Source of the DNA: Lewinellaceae bacterium
Lineage (GTDB): Bacteria; Bacteroidota; Bacteroidia; Chitinophagales; Saprospiraceae
DNA length: 64,000 nt
Direction: 5' to 3'
NCBI GenBank assembly: GCA_020636045.1
Contig: JACJYP010000007.1
Span: 186,001-250,000, forward strand
In this document: positions 25,711-33,939 of the stretch, piece after piece
How positions within the stretch are numbered: the first letter of the stretch is position 1
How the letters are laid out: each line of letters starts with the position of its first letter
The notes under the pieces: generated by a model
Database searches by the model: none
Told to the model about the DNA's origin: nothing
Seen by the model: the letters and a program-made list of their open reading frames with translations, nothing else
Made by a program: the position numbers and the translations under genes

Positions 25711-28023
25711 ATGAAAATAATCGCCACCCGCGCCACTTTCCCCCTGTTTTTCATTTTACTTGCCCTCGGGCTACATGCGCAAACCCTGCGCGGCACCGTC
25801 CGCGACGCATCCGGCGGCGAAGTGCTGGCGGGCGCCGATCTGCTGCTTACCGGGCAGCGCGACAGCATTTTTCGCACTGCCATAAGCGACGAAAAGGGAG
25901 CGTTCCTGTTTGAGGACCTGCGCCCCGGTTACTACACGCTAAAAGTGAATTACGGCGGTTTCAGGCCCATGGTGCTCCGGGAGATCAATATTGCCGGCGG
26001 CAAGGAGTCCGTGCTCGATATCGCCTACAATCAGAATGTGGATTTGCCTTTGCTCACCATCGTCAATACCTCCGACCGGCGACCCGTACAGCCACTGGGC
26101 GAGATACCCCTGACGCGCGAGCAGACGCTGCGGTTTCCCGCTACCTTTTTCGATCCCGCGCGACTGGCGATGGCCTATCCGGGTGTCATGAACAACGACG
26201 ATCAGGCAAACGGCATGGTCATCAGAGGCAATAGTCCGGCGTCGCTGCGCTGGCGCCTCGAGGGCGTCGACATTGTGAATCCAAACCACCTGACCAACGC
26301 CGGTACCTTCGGCGACCGTCCCACCGCCGCCGCAGGAGGGGTGCTCATGTTCTCGGCGCAATTGCTCGACAATTCGTCGCTCCTGACCGGAAGTTACCCC
26401 GCTGGTTACGGCGAAGCCATAGGCGGCGTCATGGATATGAACCTGCGCAGCGGCAATAACAGGCAGCACGAATTCACGGCTCAGGCAGGGCTGATCGGCC
26501 TCGACCTGGCGGCGGAAGGCCCCCTTTCGCAGCGCGAAAACGGCTCCTATCTCGTCAACTATCGCTATTCCACCGTCGGGCTGCTGGGGCAGATGGGTGT
26601 CTCGTTCGGCGACGAAGACATCCGCTTTCAGGATCTTTCATTCAAACTGCATTTTACAGGTAACCGCGGTGGGGAATGGTCACTTTTTGGCCTTGGCGGA
26701 CTCAGCAAAAACATTTTTACACACAAAACTGACAGCGCAGAGGTCGAGGCTTTCAAGGATTTTTTCGATATCGATTACAGCTCCAAAACGGGGATCATCG
26801 GGATATCGCACCAATTGCCGTTGAGCCGGCGCGGCTGGATAAAATTCACGGCCGCTGCATCGGGGCAGTCGAACGAACGGACGTCTGTTTCCGATGCTTT
26901 TGAAGATTTTGACAGCAGCGATGATCTGGACGAGTCCAAAATATCGGGCGCTGCCACGCTTTCCTACCGGTTCGGGCCACAGATACGGCTGATGGGCGGC
27001 GCCATGGTAAACAGGCAGCGGTACAGCGCCAACAGCACGGACCGGCGCATGCCGCTGGAACGCATCGAACATACATTCGCGACCGCACAGCCCTGGTTGT
27101 CGCTCTACTGGAAAAGTAAAAGCGAAAAAACACTCGTGAATGCCGGTCTGCACAGCCTGTTTTTTCCCTACAAAGACCGGTCGGCGCTGGAGCCCCGTGT
27201 TTCGATCACCCAGACCCTGACACCCGGGCACCGGCTGACGCTGTCAGGGGGCCTGTTCAGCCAGGTTGCACCGCTGTGGTTATCGAAAGACGCCCTTGAT
27301 CTGCTGCGCAGCTGGCAGACCGGGCTGCGCTACAGCTGGAATGCTGAAAACGAGTGGACGCTTTCGGGCGAACTGTTTTACCAGAAAACGACGGAAACCG
27401 GAGTAGACGCCGGTTTTGCCAGCAGCTATTCCCTGCTCAATGAAAGCGAGTACAATATTTTTGAAAGAAAAATGCTCGTTTATGACGGACTGGGTAGAAA
27501 TGCGGGCATTGAACTGAACGCCGAACGATACCTTTCCGACGGATGGTTCCTGCTGCTCAATACCACCTTGTTTAAATCGGAATACCGCGGCAGTGACGAA
27601 GTCTGGCGCTCTACGCGCTGGGACAGCCGCCGGATCATCAACCTGACCGCGGGAAAGGAATGGCAGCGCGACAAGCGTCCGGGACAGGTCAGGTCGTTCG
27701 GTCTGAACGGTCGCATCGGCTTGGCAGGCGGCCTGCGCGCCATGCCGATCGATGCGCTTGCCTCCGAAGCGGCAGGCATGACCGTGTTCGATGCCGGCGA
27801 AGGGTTTTCCGTGCAGCAAAAGGATTATTTCCGCCTGGACATCCGTATTTACTGGAAAAGAAGCCTGGGCGACCGGCGCAACAGCACCTTCGCCATGGAT
27901 TTCCAGAATGCCACCATGCAGGAAAACGAGGCTTACCGCTATTACGACCCCTTTACACTACAGGTAGAGACGAAAAAGCAGTTGGGTTTGATCCCGAATA
28001 TCAGCTGGCGGCTGGAATTCTGA
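25711..28023 (+). CDS. TonB-dependent outer-membrane receptor
   Basis: 770 aa with a signal peptide (LLALGLHAQT). Residues 25-110 form a carboxypeptidase-regulatory-like domain (LRGTVRDASGGEVLAGADLLL... YTLKVNYGGFRP) usual in Bacteroidota TonB receptors. The plug follows (NGMVIRGNSPASLRWRLEGVDIVNPNH... SAQLLDNSSLLTGSYPAGYGEAIGG). The rest is a 22-stranded barrel ending in the C-terminal aromatic strand ISWRLEF. No SusD partner follows, so it is the SusC-independent type. Cargo is unknown. The next gene encodes a TPR lipoprotein on the same strand. Confidence 0.9.
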   Translation: MKIIATRATFPLFFILLALGLHAQTLRGTVRDASGGEVLAGADLLLTGQRDSIFRTAISDEKGAFLFEDLRPGYYTLKVNYGGFRPMVLREINIAGGKESVLDIAYNQNVDLPLLTIVNTSDRRPVQPLGEIPLTREQTLRFPATFFDPARLAMAYPGVMNNDDQANGMVIRGNSPASLRWRLEGVDIVNPNHLTNAGTFGDRPTAAAGGVLMFSAQLLDNSSLLTGSYPAGYGEAIGGVMDMNLRSGNNRQHEFTAQAGLIGLDLAAEGPLSQRENGSYLVNYRYSTVGLLGQMGVSFGDEDIRFQDLSFKLHFTGNRGGEWSLFGLGGLSKNIFTHKTDSAEVEAFKDFFDIDYSSKTGIIGISHQLPLSRRGWIKFTAAASGQSNERTSVSDAFEDFDSSDDLDESKISGAATLSYRFGPQIRLMGGAMVNRQRYSANSTDRRMPLERIEHTFATAQPWLSLYWKSKSEKTLVNAGLHSLFFPYKDRSALEPRVSITQTLTPGHRLTLSGGLFSQVAPLWLSKDALDLLRSWQTGLRYSWNAENEWTLSGELFYQKTTETGVDAGFASSYSLLNESEYNIFERKMLVYDGLGRNAGIELNAERYLSDGWFLLLNTTLFKSEYRGSDEVWRSTRWDSRRIINLTAGKEWQRDKRPGQVRSFGLNGRIGLAGGLRAMPIDALASEAAGMTVFDAGEGFSVQQKDYFRLDIRIYWKRSLGDRRNSTFAMDFQNATMQENEAYRYYDPFTLQVETKKQLGLIPNISWRLEF

Positions 28024-28063
28024 AAGCAACGCGCTGCAAACGAAAAAATCGCGGTATTTGACT

Positions 28064-28071
28064 TAATTTTG
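28064..28071 (+). promoter_or_regulatory. -7 promoter element of the TPR lipoprotein gene
   Basis: TAATTTTG (TAnnTTTG), 25 bp upstream of the ATG at 28097. Confidence 0.4.
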
Positions 28072-28096
28072 CAGATTATTCAAATAAACACACTAC

Positions 28097-29122
28097 ATGA
28101 TAAGCCGCATTCTCCCCCTGCTCGGGCTGATCATTCTTTGCTGGGTCGCCTGCAAGGACGAACCTGGAAAGAAAGCCCCCGGCGCCCCGCAGATCGACCC
28201 GGAACTGGCCAAACTCAATAACCTGGTCGATGACGACCCGGAAAACGATTCCCTGCTGTACCGGAGGGCCGAGGTGTTCTACAAACTGGAGGCATATGAC
28301 GAGGCGATCAAAGACCTCAACGACGCGATCCAGCTGGATTCACTGCAACCCGCTTACTACCATCTGCTGGCCGACGTTTTTCTCGATTACGCCCGCCCCA
28401 ACGACTCGAAACGCGCCATCGACGTGCTGCTCACCGCAGCCCACCGTTTTCCCGGCAGAATACCGACCCTGCTGAAACTGAGCGAATTTCAACTCATCGT
28501 GCGGCAGCACAGCGAAGCCCTCGAAACCCTCGACAAGATACTTCAGCGCGATCCGCAGAACGCGGAAGCATTTTTTATGGCGGGTCGTGTCGCGCTCGAC
28601 AAAGGGGATACGCTGCGCGCCATCACCTCCCTGCAAAAATCGGTGCGCTTCGACGCCGGCAACGAAGATGCCTGGATGTTTCTGGGGCGCATCTTTGCCA
28701 ACCGGAAAAATCCGCTGGCCATTCAGTACTTCGACAACGTGCTGCGACTCGATTCCAGCAGCCTGGAGGCCCGCGAATTCAAGGGTGTGTATTACAAAAC
28801 GGCCGGCGATTTTGACAAAGCCTTCGAGGTTTACCGCGACATCATTGTGCGCAATCCGGATTATTCAAATGCCTATTTCGACATGGGCATGATGTACCTG
28901 GAGCAGGATTCATTGTCAAAAGCATACGACAACTTCAACATCGCCATCAAAACGGACCCGCTGTTCGTAAAAGCGTATTACTACCGCGGGCATTGTGCTG
29001 AATTGCAGGGCAACGTGGACGCTGCATTGTCGGACTACCGCCAGGCAAACGGCATGTCTCCTGATTACAAGGAGCCCAAAGAGGCGCTGGAACGCCTGCA
29101 GGCGGGAAAAAAACCACAATAG
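28097..29122 (+). CDS. TPR-repeat lipoprotein
   Basis: 341 aa. Lipoprotein signal MISRILPLLGLIILCWVAC (Cys19). The remainder is an array of about eight TPR units (for example AEVFYKLEAYDEAIKDLNDAIQLDSLQPAYYHLLADVF, FKGVYYKTAGDFDKAFEVYRDIIVRNPDYSNAYFDMGMMYLEQDSLSKAYDNF). It is a protein-interaction scaffold on the periplasmic or inner outer-membrane face. It has its own -7 element, so it is probably independent of the receptor gene upstream. Role unknown. Confidence 0.85.
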   Translation: MISRILPLLGLIILCWVACKDEPGKKAPGAPQIDPELAKLNNLVDDDPENDSLLYRRAEVFYKLEAYDEAIKDLNDAIQLDSLQPAYYHLLADVFLDYARPNDSKRAIDVLLTAAHRFPGRIPTLLKLSEFQLIVRQHSEALETLDKILQRDPQNAEAFFMAGRVALDKGDTLRAITSLQKSVRFDAGNEDAWMFLGRIFANRKNPLAIQYFDNVLRLDSSSLEAREFKGVYYKTAGDFDKAFEVYRDIIVRNPDYSNAYFDMGMMYLEQDSLSKAYDNFNIAIKTDPLFVKAYYYRGHCAELQGNVDAALSDYRQANGMSPDYKEPKEALERLQAGKKPQ

Positions 29123-29160
29123 ACATTTCGGCGTTATCATGCCGGCTCGCGATTTTGCAG

Positions 29161-29168
29161 TACCTTTG
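29161..29168 (+). promoter_or_regulatory. -7 promoter element of mnmG
   Basis: TACCTTTG followed by C, matching TAnnTTTG, 26 bp before the ATG at 29195. Confidence 0.5.
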
Positions 29169-29194
29169 CGGCCCGAAATCGACCATAGGCAATT

Positions 29195-31060
29195 ATGTTC
29201 CCAACGTACGATGTCATTGTAGTAGGCGCCGGTCATGCCGGTTGCGAAGCCGCCGTTGCCGCCGCCAACCTCGGCTGCAAGGTGCTGCTGGCTACCATGA
29301 ACATGCAGACCATCGCACAGATGAGCTGTAACCCCGCCATGGGCGGCGTTGCCAAGGGGCAGATCGTGCGGGAGGTCGATGCCCTGTGCGGCTATTCGGG
29401 TATCGTGACCGACCACACGATGGTGCAGTTCCGCATGCTGAACAAATCCAAGGGTCCTGCCATGTGGAGCCCGCGCGCGCAAAGCGACCGCATGCAGTTT
29501 GCGCTGAAATGGCGGCAAATGCTGGAGGCGCATCCCAACATCGACTTCTGGCAGGAAATGGTGAAAGGACTCGTCGTAAAAGACGGACGCGTGCAGGGGG
29601 TATGCACGGGCATGGGGCTCGAGATCGAAAGTCGTGCGGTCGTGCTCACCAACGGCACCTTCCTCAACGGCATCATCCATATCGGCGAAAAGCAATTCGG
29701 CGGCGGCCGGGCCGGTGAAAGCGCCGCCCGCGGTATTACGGAGCAACTGGTGGAACTCGGTTTCGAGGCCGGCCGCATGAAAACCGGAACACCTCCGCGC
29801 GTGGACGGGCGCAGTCTCGACTTTTCCAGAATGGAGGTACAGGACGGCGATACGCCCGCCGGCAAGTTTTCCTACACCGACACGCCGGCGCTGGGCGAAC
29901 AGATGCCCTGCCACATTACCTACACCAGCCAGGAAGTACACGATATTCTGCGCACGGGATTTGACCGTTCGCCTATGTTCAACGGCCGCATTCAGGGATT
30001 GGGCCCCCGCTATTGCCCGAGCATCGAAGACAAGATCGACCGCTTCAGCGAAAAAACCTCGCACCAGCTGTTCGTGGAGCCCGAAGGGCGCGACACCTGC
30101 GAGATCTACGTCAACGGCTTTTCTTCTTCCCTGCCGGAAGACGTGCAGTTCAAGGCCCTGCGCGCCATTCCCGGCTTCGAACAGGTCAAAATGTTCCGGC
30201 CGGGTTATGCGATCGAATACGACTACTTCCCCCCGACCCAGCTGCAAACCACCCTGGAGACCAATCTGGTAAAAAATCTCTTTTTCGCGGGCCAGATCAA
30301 CGGCACAACGGGTTACGAAGAAGCCGCCTGTCAGGGTATGATGGCCGGCATCAATGCCGCCATGGCCGTGAAAGAAGCGGCGCCGCTGGTGCTCAAGCGC
30401 TCGGAAGCCTATATCGGTGTGCTCATCGACGATCTGGTGAACAAGGGTACGCAGGAGCCATACCGCATGTTCACCAGCCGTGCGGAATACCGCATCCTGT
30501 TGCGCCAGGACAACGCCGACCTGCGGCTCACCCCGATCGCGCAACGCATCGGCATGCAGGGCGCCGATCTGCGGATGGACCGCGTACGCGCCAAGCAGCG
30601 TTCTGCCGCAGAAATAGAGACCTTCTTCCGCAACGCTTCCGTCGGCCCCGACGAGGTGAACGGATACCTGACAGCCATGCAATCGGCCCCGGTGGCGCAA
30701 AAGGTCAAACTGTACAACCTACTGCTGCGCCCGCAGGTCGATATCGCTTCTCTTGCGGCCGCACTCCCGGAGTTGCAGCATTTTCTCATGCCTTTCGACC
30801 CTGAATTTATCGAACTGGCCGAGATCAACATCAAATACGACGGCTATATCCGGAAAGAGGAAGAGATGGTGCAAAAAATGAACCGCCTCGAAGATGTGCA
30901 CCTGCACGAAAATTTCGACTACCGCGCGCTCACGGCGCTGAGTGCCGAAGCGCGCGACAAACTCGCCCGCCACAAGCCGCGTACTATCGGCCAGGCCAGC
31001 CGCATTTCAGGCGTGAGCCCCGCCGATGTCAGCGTACTGCTGATCCACCTGGGCAGGTAG
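29195..31060 (+). CDS. mnmG: tRNA uridine-5-carboxymethylaminomethyl modification enzyme MnmG
   Basis: 621 aa, normal length. With MnmE it installs the carboxymethylaminomethyl group on wobble U34 of several tRNAs using FAD and methylene-THF. The FAD motif VGAGHAGCEAA (8-18), NPAMGGVAKGQIVREVDAL, FGGGRAGESAARGI, ATQ-type motif region EYDYFPPTQL, and QINGTTGYEEAACQG are all in place. The C-terminal helical domain for MnmE/tRNA binding ends SRISGVSPADVSVLLIHL. No mnmE is in the window. Cytoplasmic, monocistronic. Confidence 0.96.
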   Translation: MFPTYDVIVVGAGHAGCEAAVAAANLGCKVLLATMNMQTIAQMSCNPAMGGVAKGQIVREVDALCGYSGIVTDHTMVQFRMLNKSKGPAMWSPRAQSDRMQFALKWRQMLEAHPNIDFWQEMVKGLVVKDGRVQGVCTGMGLEIESRAVVLTNGTFLNGIIHIGEKQFGGGRAGESAARGITEQLVELGFEAGRMKTGTPPRVDGRSLDFSRMEVQDGDTPAGKFSYTDTPALGEQMPCHITYTSQEVHDILRTGFDRSPMFNGRIQGLGPRYCPSIEDKIDRFSEKTSHQLFVEPEGRDTCEIYVNGFSSSLPEDVQFKALRAIPGFEQVKMFRPGYAIEYDYFPPTQLQTTLETNLVKNLFFAGQINGTTGYEEAACQGMMAGINAAMAVKEAAPLVLKRSEAYIGVLIDDLVNKGTQEPYRMFTSRAEYRILLRQDNADLRLTPIAQRIGMQGADLRMDRVRAKQRSAAEIETFFRNASVGPDEVNGYLTAMQSAPVAQKVKLYNLLLRPQVDIASLAAALPELQHFLMPFDPEFIELAEINIKYDGYIRKEEEMVQKMNRLEDVHLHENFDYRALTALSAEARDKLARHKPRTIGQASRISGVSPADVSVLLIHLGR

Positions 31061-31409
31061 CCGCGCAAGTGTTTCGGGAAAATCCGGGCAGGAAAGATCA
31101 ATTGATCCGGTTATCAATGCCCCTGCTTACTTTAAATCGGCAGCATCGACCCGCTCCGGGCAGCGGCGGACAGGGGAAGGAGGCAAAGAGGGTCATTTTT
31201 GCATCATTTTGTGTCGTGTTATTTTTTCCGGCTGCCAATTATGCGAAAATAACCCCGGATTTTTTATACTTTTGCATTCGATTTCGCCTCCACAACGGTG
31301 AAGGCGGTTTCCGGAGTGCAGGTTGGGAGCCTTTCGGGGCTTTTGCGGGTTGTTTCCGCCCGACTTGTCCTTAATCGGGATTTATACACAAAAGTTTGGT
31401 TATTGATAC
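31061..31409. other. 349-bp intergenic region with long 5' leader
   Basis: It contains a 12-bp perfect palindrome GATCAATTGATC (31097-31108) and a -7 element TACTTTTG (31267-31274). The latter would give a leader of about 130 nt before the glycogen-synthase-like gene. No coding frame or recognised riboswitch is seen. Confidence 0.5.
31267..31274 (+). promoter_or_regulatory. -7 promoter element of the glycogen-synthase-like gene
   Basis: TACTTTTG (TAnnTTTG) in an AT-rich stretch, 136 bp upstream of the ATG. Confidence 0.45.
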
Positions 31410-32231
31410 ATGGAAAAGAAGCGATTGCTCATTGTAACCCAGGAGATGGAACCCTACACGGAAGGCAACGACATCTCATCCATTGTGGGAAAGTTGCCTA
31501 AATTTTTACAAGACAACGGGTATGAATTGCGGATTTTAATGCCGCGTTACGGCGTAGTAAATGAAAGGCGCCACCGCTTGCATGAGGTTGTCCGGCTCTC
31601 CGGAATGAACATCATTGTAGACGACGACGATTACCCATTGATCATCAAGGTTGCCTCCCTGCCCAATTCCCGTCTCCAGGTCTATTTCCTCGATAATGAA
31701 GACTTCTTCAAGCGCAAATTCGTGTTTGAAGATGCTGACGGCAAGCCATTTGAAGACAACCCCGACCGCGCCGCCTTTTTCTGCAAAGGCGCCATCGAAA
31801 CGGTGAAAAAGTTCGGCTGGGCGCCCGACGTGATCCTTTGCCACGGCTGGATGACCAGCCTGATCCCGCTTTACCTGCGGTCTGCTTACAAAACCGAGCC
31901 GATCTTCGCCAATTCGCACATCGTGTACAGTGTGTACGATACACCGCGTGAAAGCGAAGGCGGCGAGCGTTTCCTGCAAAAGGCAGCCATCAACAACCTC
32001 GGCAAAAACGACCTGGTCGCTTTTGGCGAAGACAGCAACATTTCGATGCACCGCGGCGCCGCGGCGTTCTCCGATGCCATCATCATCGGCAGCGAATCGC
32101 TGGACACAAACGTTGATTACCTGTCCGTCGCGCAGGACAAACCCGTTTTGCCCTGGAAAAATGATGAGGAGCAACTCAATGCCTACCTCGAATTTTTCAA
32201 GAGCCTGACGGAAGAAGAAGTCACGCAATAA
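31410..32231 (+). CDS. Short glycogen/starch-synthase-like protein (N-terminal GT5 lobe only)
   Basis: 273 aa, while full bacterial glycogen synthases have about 470-490. Only the N-terminal Rossmann lobe is present: LLIVTQEMEPYTEGNDISSIVGKLPKFLQDNGYELRILMPRYG, then a CHGWMTSLIPLYL motif matching the synthase HDWH region. The family's ADP-glucose-binding KxGGL is replaced by TEGNDI, and no C-terminal lobe follows. Proteins of this short form are widespread in Bacteroidota and annotated as glycogen/starch synthase, but catalysis is doubtful. A regulatory or sugar-nucleotide-binding role fits better. Its terminator at 32260 separates it from the DUF4270 gene. Confidence 0.85.
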   Translation: MEKKRLLIVTQEMEPYTEGNDISSIVGKLPKFLQDNGYELRILMPRYGVVNERRHRLHEVVRLSGMNIIVDDDDYPLIIKVASLPNSRLQVYFLDNEDFFKRKFVFEDADGKPFEDNPDRAAFFCKGAIETVKKFGWAPDVILCHGWMTSLIPLYLRSAYKTEPIFANSHIVYSVYDTPRESEGGERFLQKAAINNLGKNDLVAFGEDSNISMHRGAAAFSDAIIIGSESLDTNVDYLSVAQDKPVLPWKNDEEQLNAYLEFFKSLTEEEVTQ

Positions 32232-32259
32232 ATTACTGAAAACAACTTATATGCATTTT

Positions 32260-32296
32260 ACGATAGCGGGCGCGTTAAAACGTCCGCTATCGTTTT
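32260..32296 (+). terminator. Hairpin terminator
   Basis: Perfect 10-bp stem ACGATAGCGG / CCGCTATCGT (32260-32269/32284-32293) ending in a short TTTT run. Weak by T-tract length. Confidence 0.6.
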
Positions 32297-32394
32297 GAAA
32301 CGCAGCTGCAAAGCCAACCCCGAAGCGCTCAAACGCGTCATCGAACGAAACACCTCCCGAGCACATTCAACTACCTACGATTCACAACATTTCT

Positions 32395-33750
32395 ATGAAG
32401 CAGAAATTGCCGGCTTTTGCCGTACTTCTACTGGCGAGCCTGGCGCTGTGGGCCGCATGCACCAAACCCACCCCGTTCGGCGCCGAACTGCTCGACGATG
32501 AGCTGGCCGATTACGATTTTACCGATACCATCACCGTACTGTGCACCATAGAGCAGGAAGACAGCATCCTGACCTCCGACCCGAACTCGACGGCCACGTC
32601 ATTTCTGTGCGGCGAACTCGACGACCCCATTTTTGGCAAATCCAGGTCGGATATCTTCTCCCTGCTCCAGCTCGATTTCCTCGATCCCGGCTTTGATACG
32701 TCGGCACAGGTATTCGATTCGATCGTTCTGTATCTGCGCTATGCGCCCTCCAATGTGTACGGAGATACCATGCAGGCGCAGAACCTGCGTGTTTTCCGCC
32801 TCGATTCCGCCCTGATAGACGACAAGGAATATTACTCGAACAACACCCTGCCGGCATCGACCGAGATCGGCCGGGTGGACGGTTTTTTGCCCAAACCCAA
32901 CACGGCCGACAGTCTGATCGTGACCAACACCAAGGCGCCTTACCTGCGGGTTCCCCTGGATGACGCTTTCGGAAAGGAATTGTTTGCGCTCGACTCGGCG
33001 ATCCTTTCGAACGACAGCGCTTTCTACGCCACCATCAGAGGGATCAAGATAACGACAAGTGCGGGCGCCAGTCCCGGCGCCATGCTTGCCTTTGACCTGA
33101 ACAACGAAGCTTACAGCCGCATCCGTCTGTACTACCACATCAAAGACGATACCGTCGGAAAGGCATTCGATTTCAATTTTTCCGGCGCCAATAAATTCGT
33201 ACACTTCGAACACGATTACAGCGGTTCGGAAGCCGGACAGCATGTCGGGCAGCAATCCGACGACCTGATCTTCCTGCAAGCCTCGCAAGGTCTGCGTGTC
33301 AAAGTACAATTCCCGTACATCGACCAACTGGAAAATATCGCCGTCAACAAGGCGCAGCTGGTGCTGACAAAAGCCGAGCTGCCCAACGACAATGCATTGC
33401 TTACACCGGCCAATCAACTGGTTTTCACAATGTTGCAAGGCGACACCACCTTCGTGTTCAGTCCCGACGTGAGTTATTCGCTGGGGCCGGCTTTCAATCA
33501 GGGATTCAGCCGGTTTGGCGGCAACCCGGAACTGGAAAACGTAAACGGCACACTTGTTGAGCGCTATCGCCTGACCCTGACGGAGGGACTGCAGGCAATG
33601 GTAGACGAAACATCGGGGGATTTGAAGAAAAAAACCATATATTTGAACATTACACCGCAAAGCCGGGTAGCACAGCGATCGGTTGTTTACGGTCCCAAAA
33701 GCACAACTTTCCCGGCCAGGCTGGAACTGAAATACACAAGGGTTCAATAA
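32395..33750 (+). CDS. DUF4270 family lipoprotein
   Basis: 451 aa with lipoprotein signal MKQKLPAFAVLLLASLALWAAC (Cys22). The body matches the DUF4270 layout: an early acidic segment with GAELLDDELADYDFTDTITV, FLCGELDDPIFGKSRSDIFSLLQL, SIVLYLRYAPSNVYGDT and a beta-rich C-terminal half ending FPARLELKYTR. It is found in Bacteroidota next to the short glycogen-synthase-like gene, as here, suggesting a linked but undefined envelope role. Confidence 0.82.
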   Translation: MKQKLPAFAVLLLASLALWAACTKPTPFGAELLDDELADYDFTDTITVLCTIEQEDSILTSDPNSTATSFLCGELDDPIFGKSRSDIFSLLQLDFLDPGFDTSAQVFDSIVLYLRYAPSNVYGDTMQAQNLRVFRLDSALIDDKEYYSNNTLPASTEIGRVDGFLPKPNTADSLIVTNTKAPYLRVPLDDAFGKELFALDSAILSNDSAFYATIRGIKITTSAGASPGAMLAFDLNNEAYSRIRLYYHIKDDTVGKAFDFNFSGANKFVHFEHDYSGSEAGQHVGQQSDDLIFLQASQGLRVKVQFPYIDQLENIAVNKAQLVLTKAELPNDNALLTPANQLVFTMLQGDTTFVFSPDVSYSLGPAFNQGFSRFGGNPELENVNGTLVERYRLTLTEGLQAMVDETSGDLKKKTIYLNITPQSRVAQRSVVYGPKSTTFPARLELKYTRVQ

Positions 33751-33902
33751 AAGGATCATTGCAGTCCTTTTGAAGTACAAAATTTTATGCCTTATAAATT
33801 TTCATAATTTATTTGCGCGTTAAATTTTTGATTGCCAATGCCTTGCAAACAGCATACTCCGTTTTCCTGTAATTCTTTTGGACAAACATTGGTCAGGCTT
33901 AT

Positions 33903-33910
33903 TATTTTTG
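33903..33910 (+). promoter_or_regulatory. Promoter of glmS
   Basis: TATTTTTG (-7) with TTTTG ending at 33880, a 22-bp spacer. The ATG follows 29 bp downstream. Confidence 0.6.
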
Positions 33911-33939
33911 AACCTTGAACCATCTGATTCTCTTTTATT

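Noticed and set aside
28916..30700. 594-codon minus-strand ORF over mnmG
   Set aside because: mnmG is unequivocal. The antisense frame is His/Arg/Gly-rich, as expected of a shadow frame.
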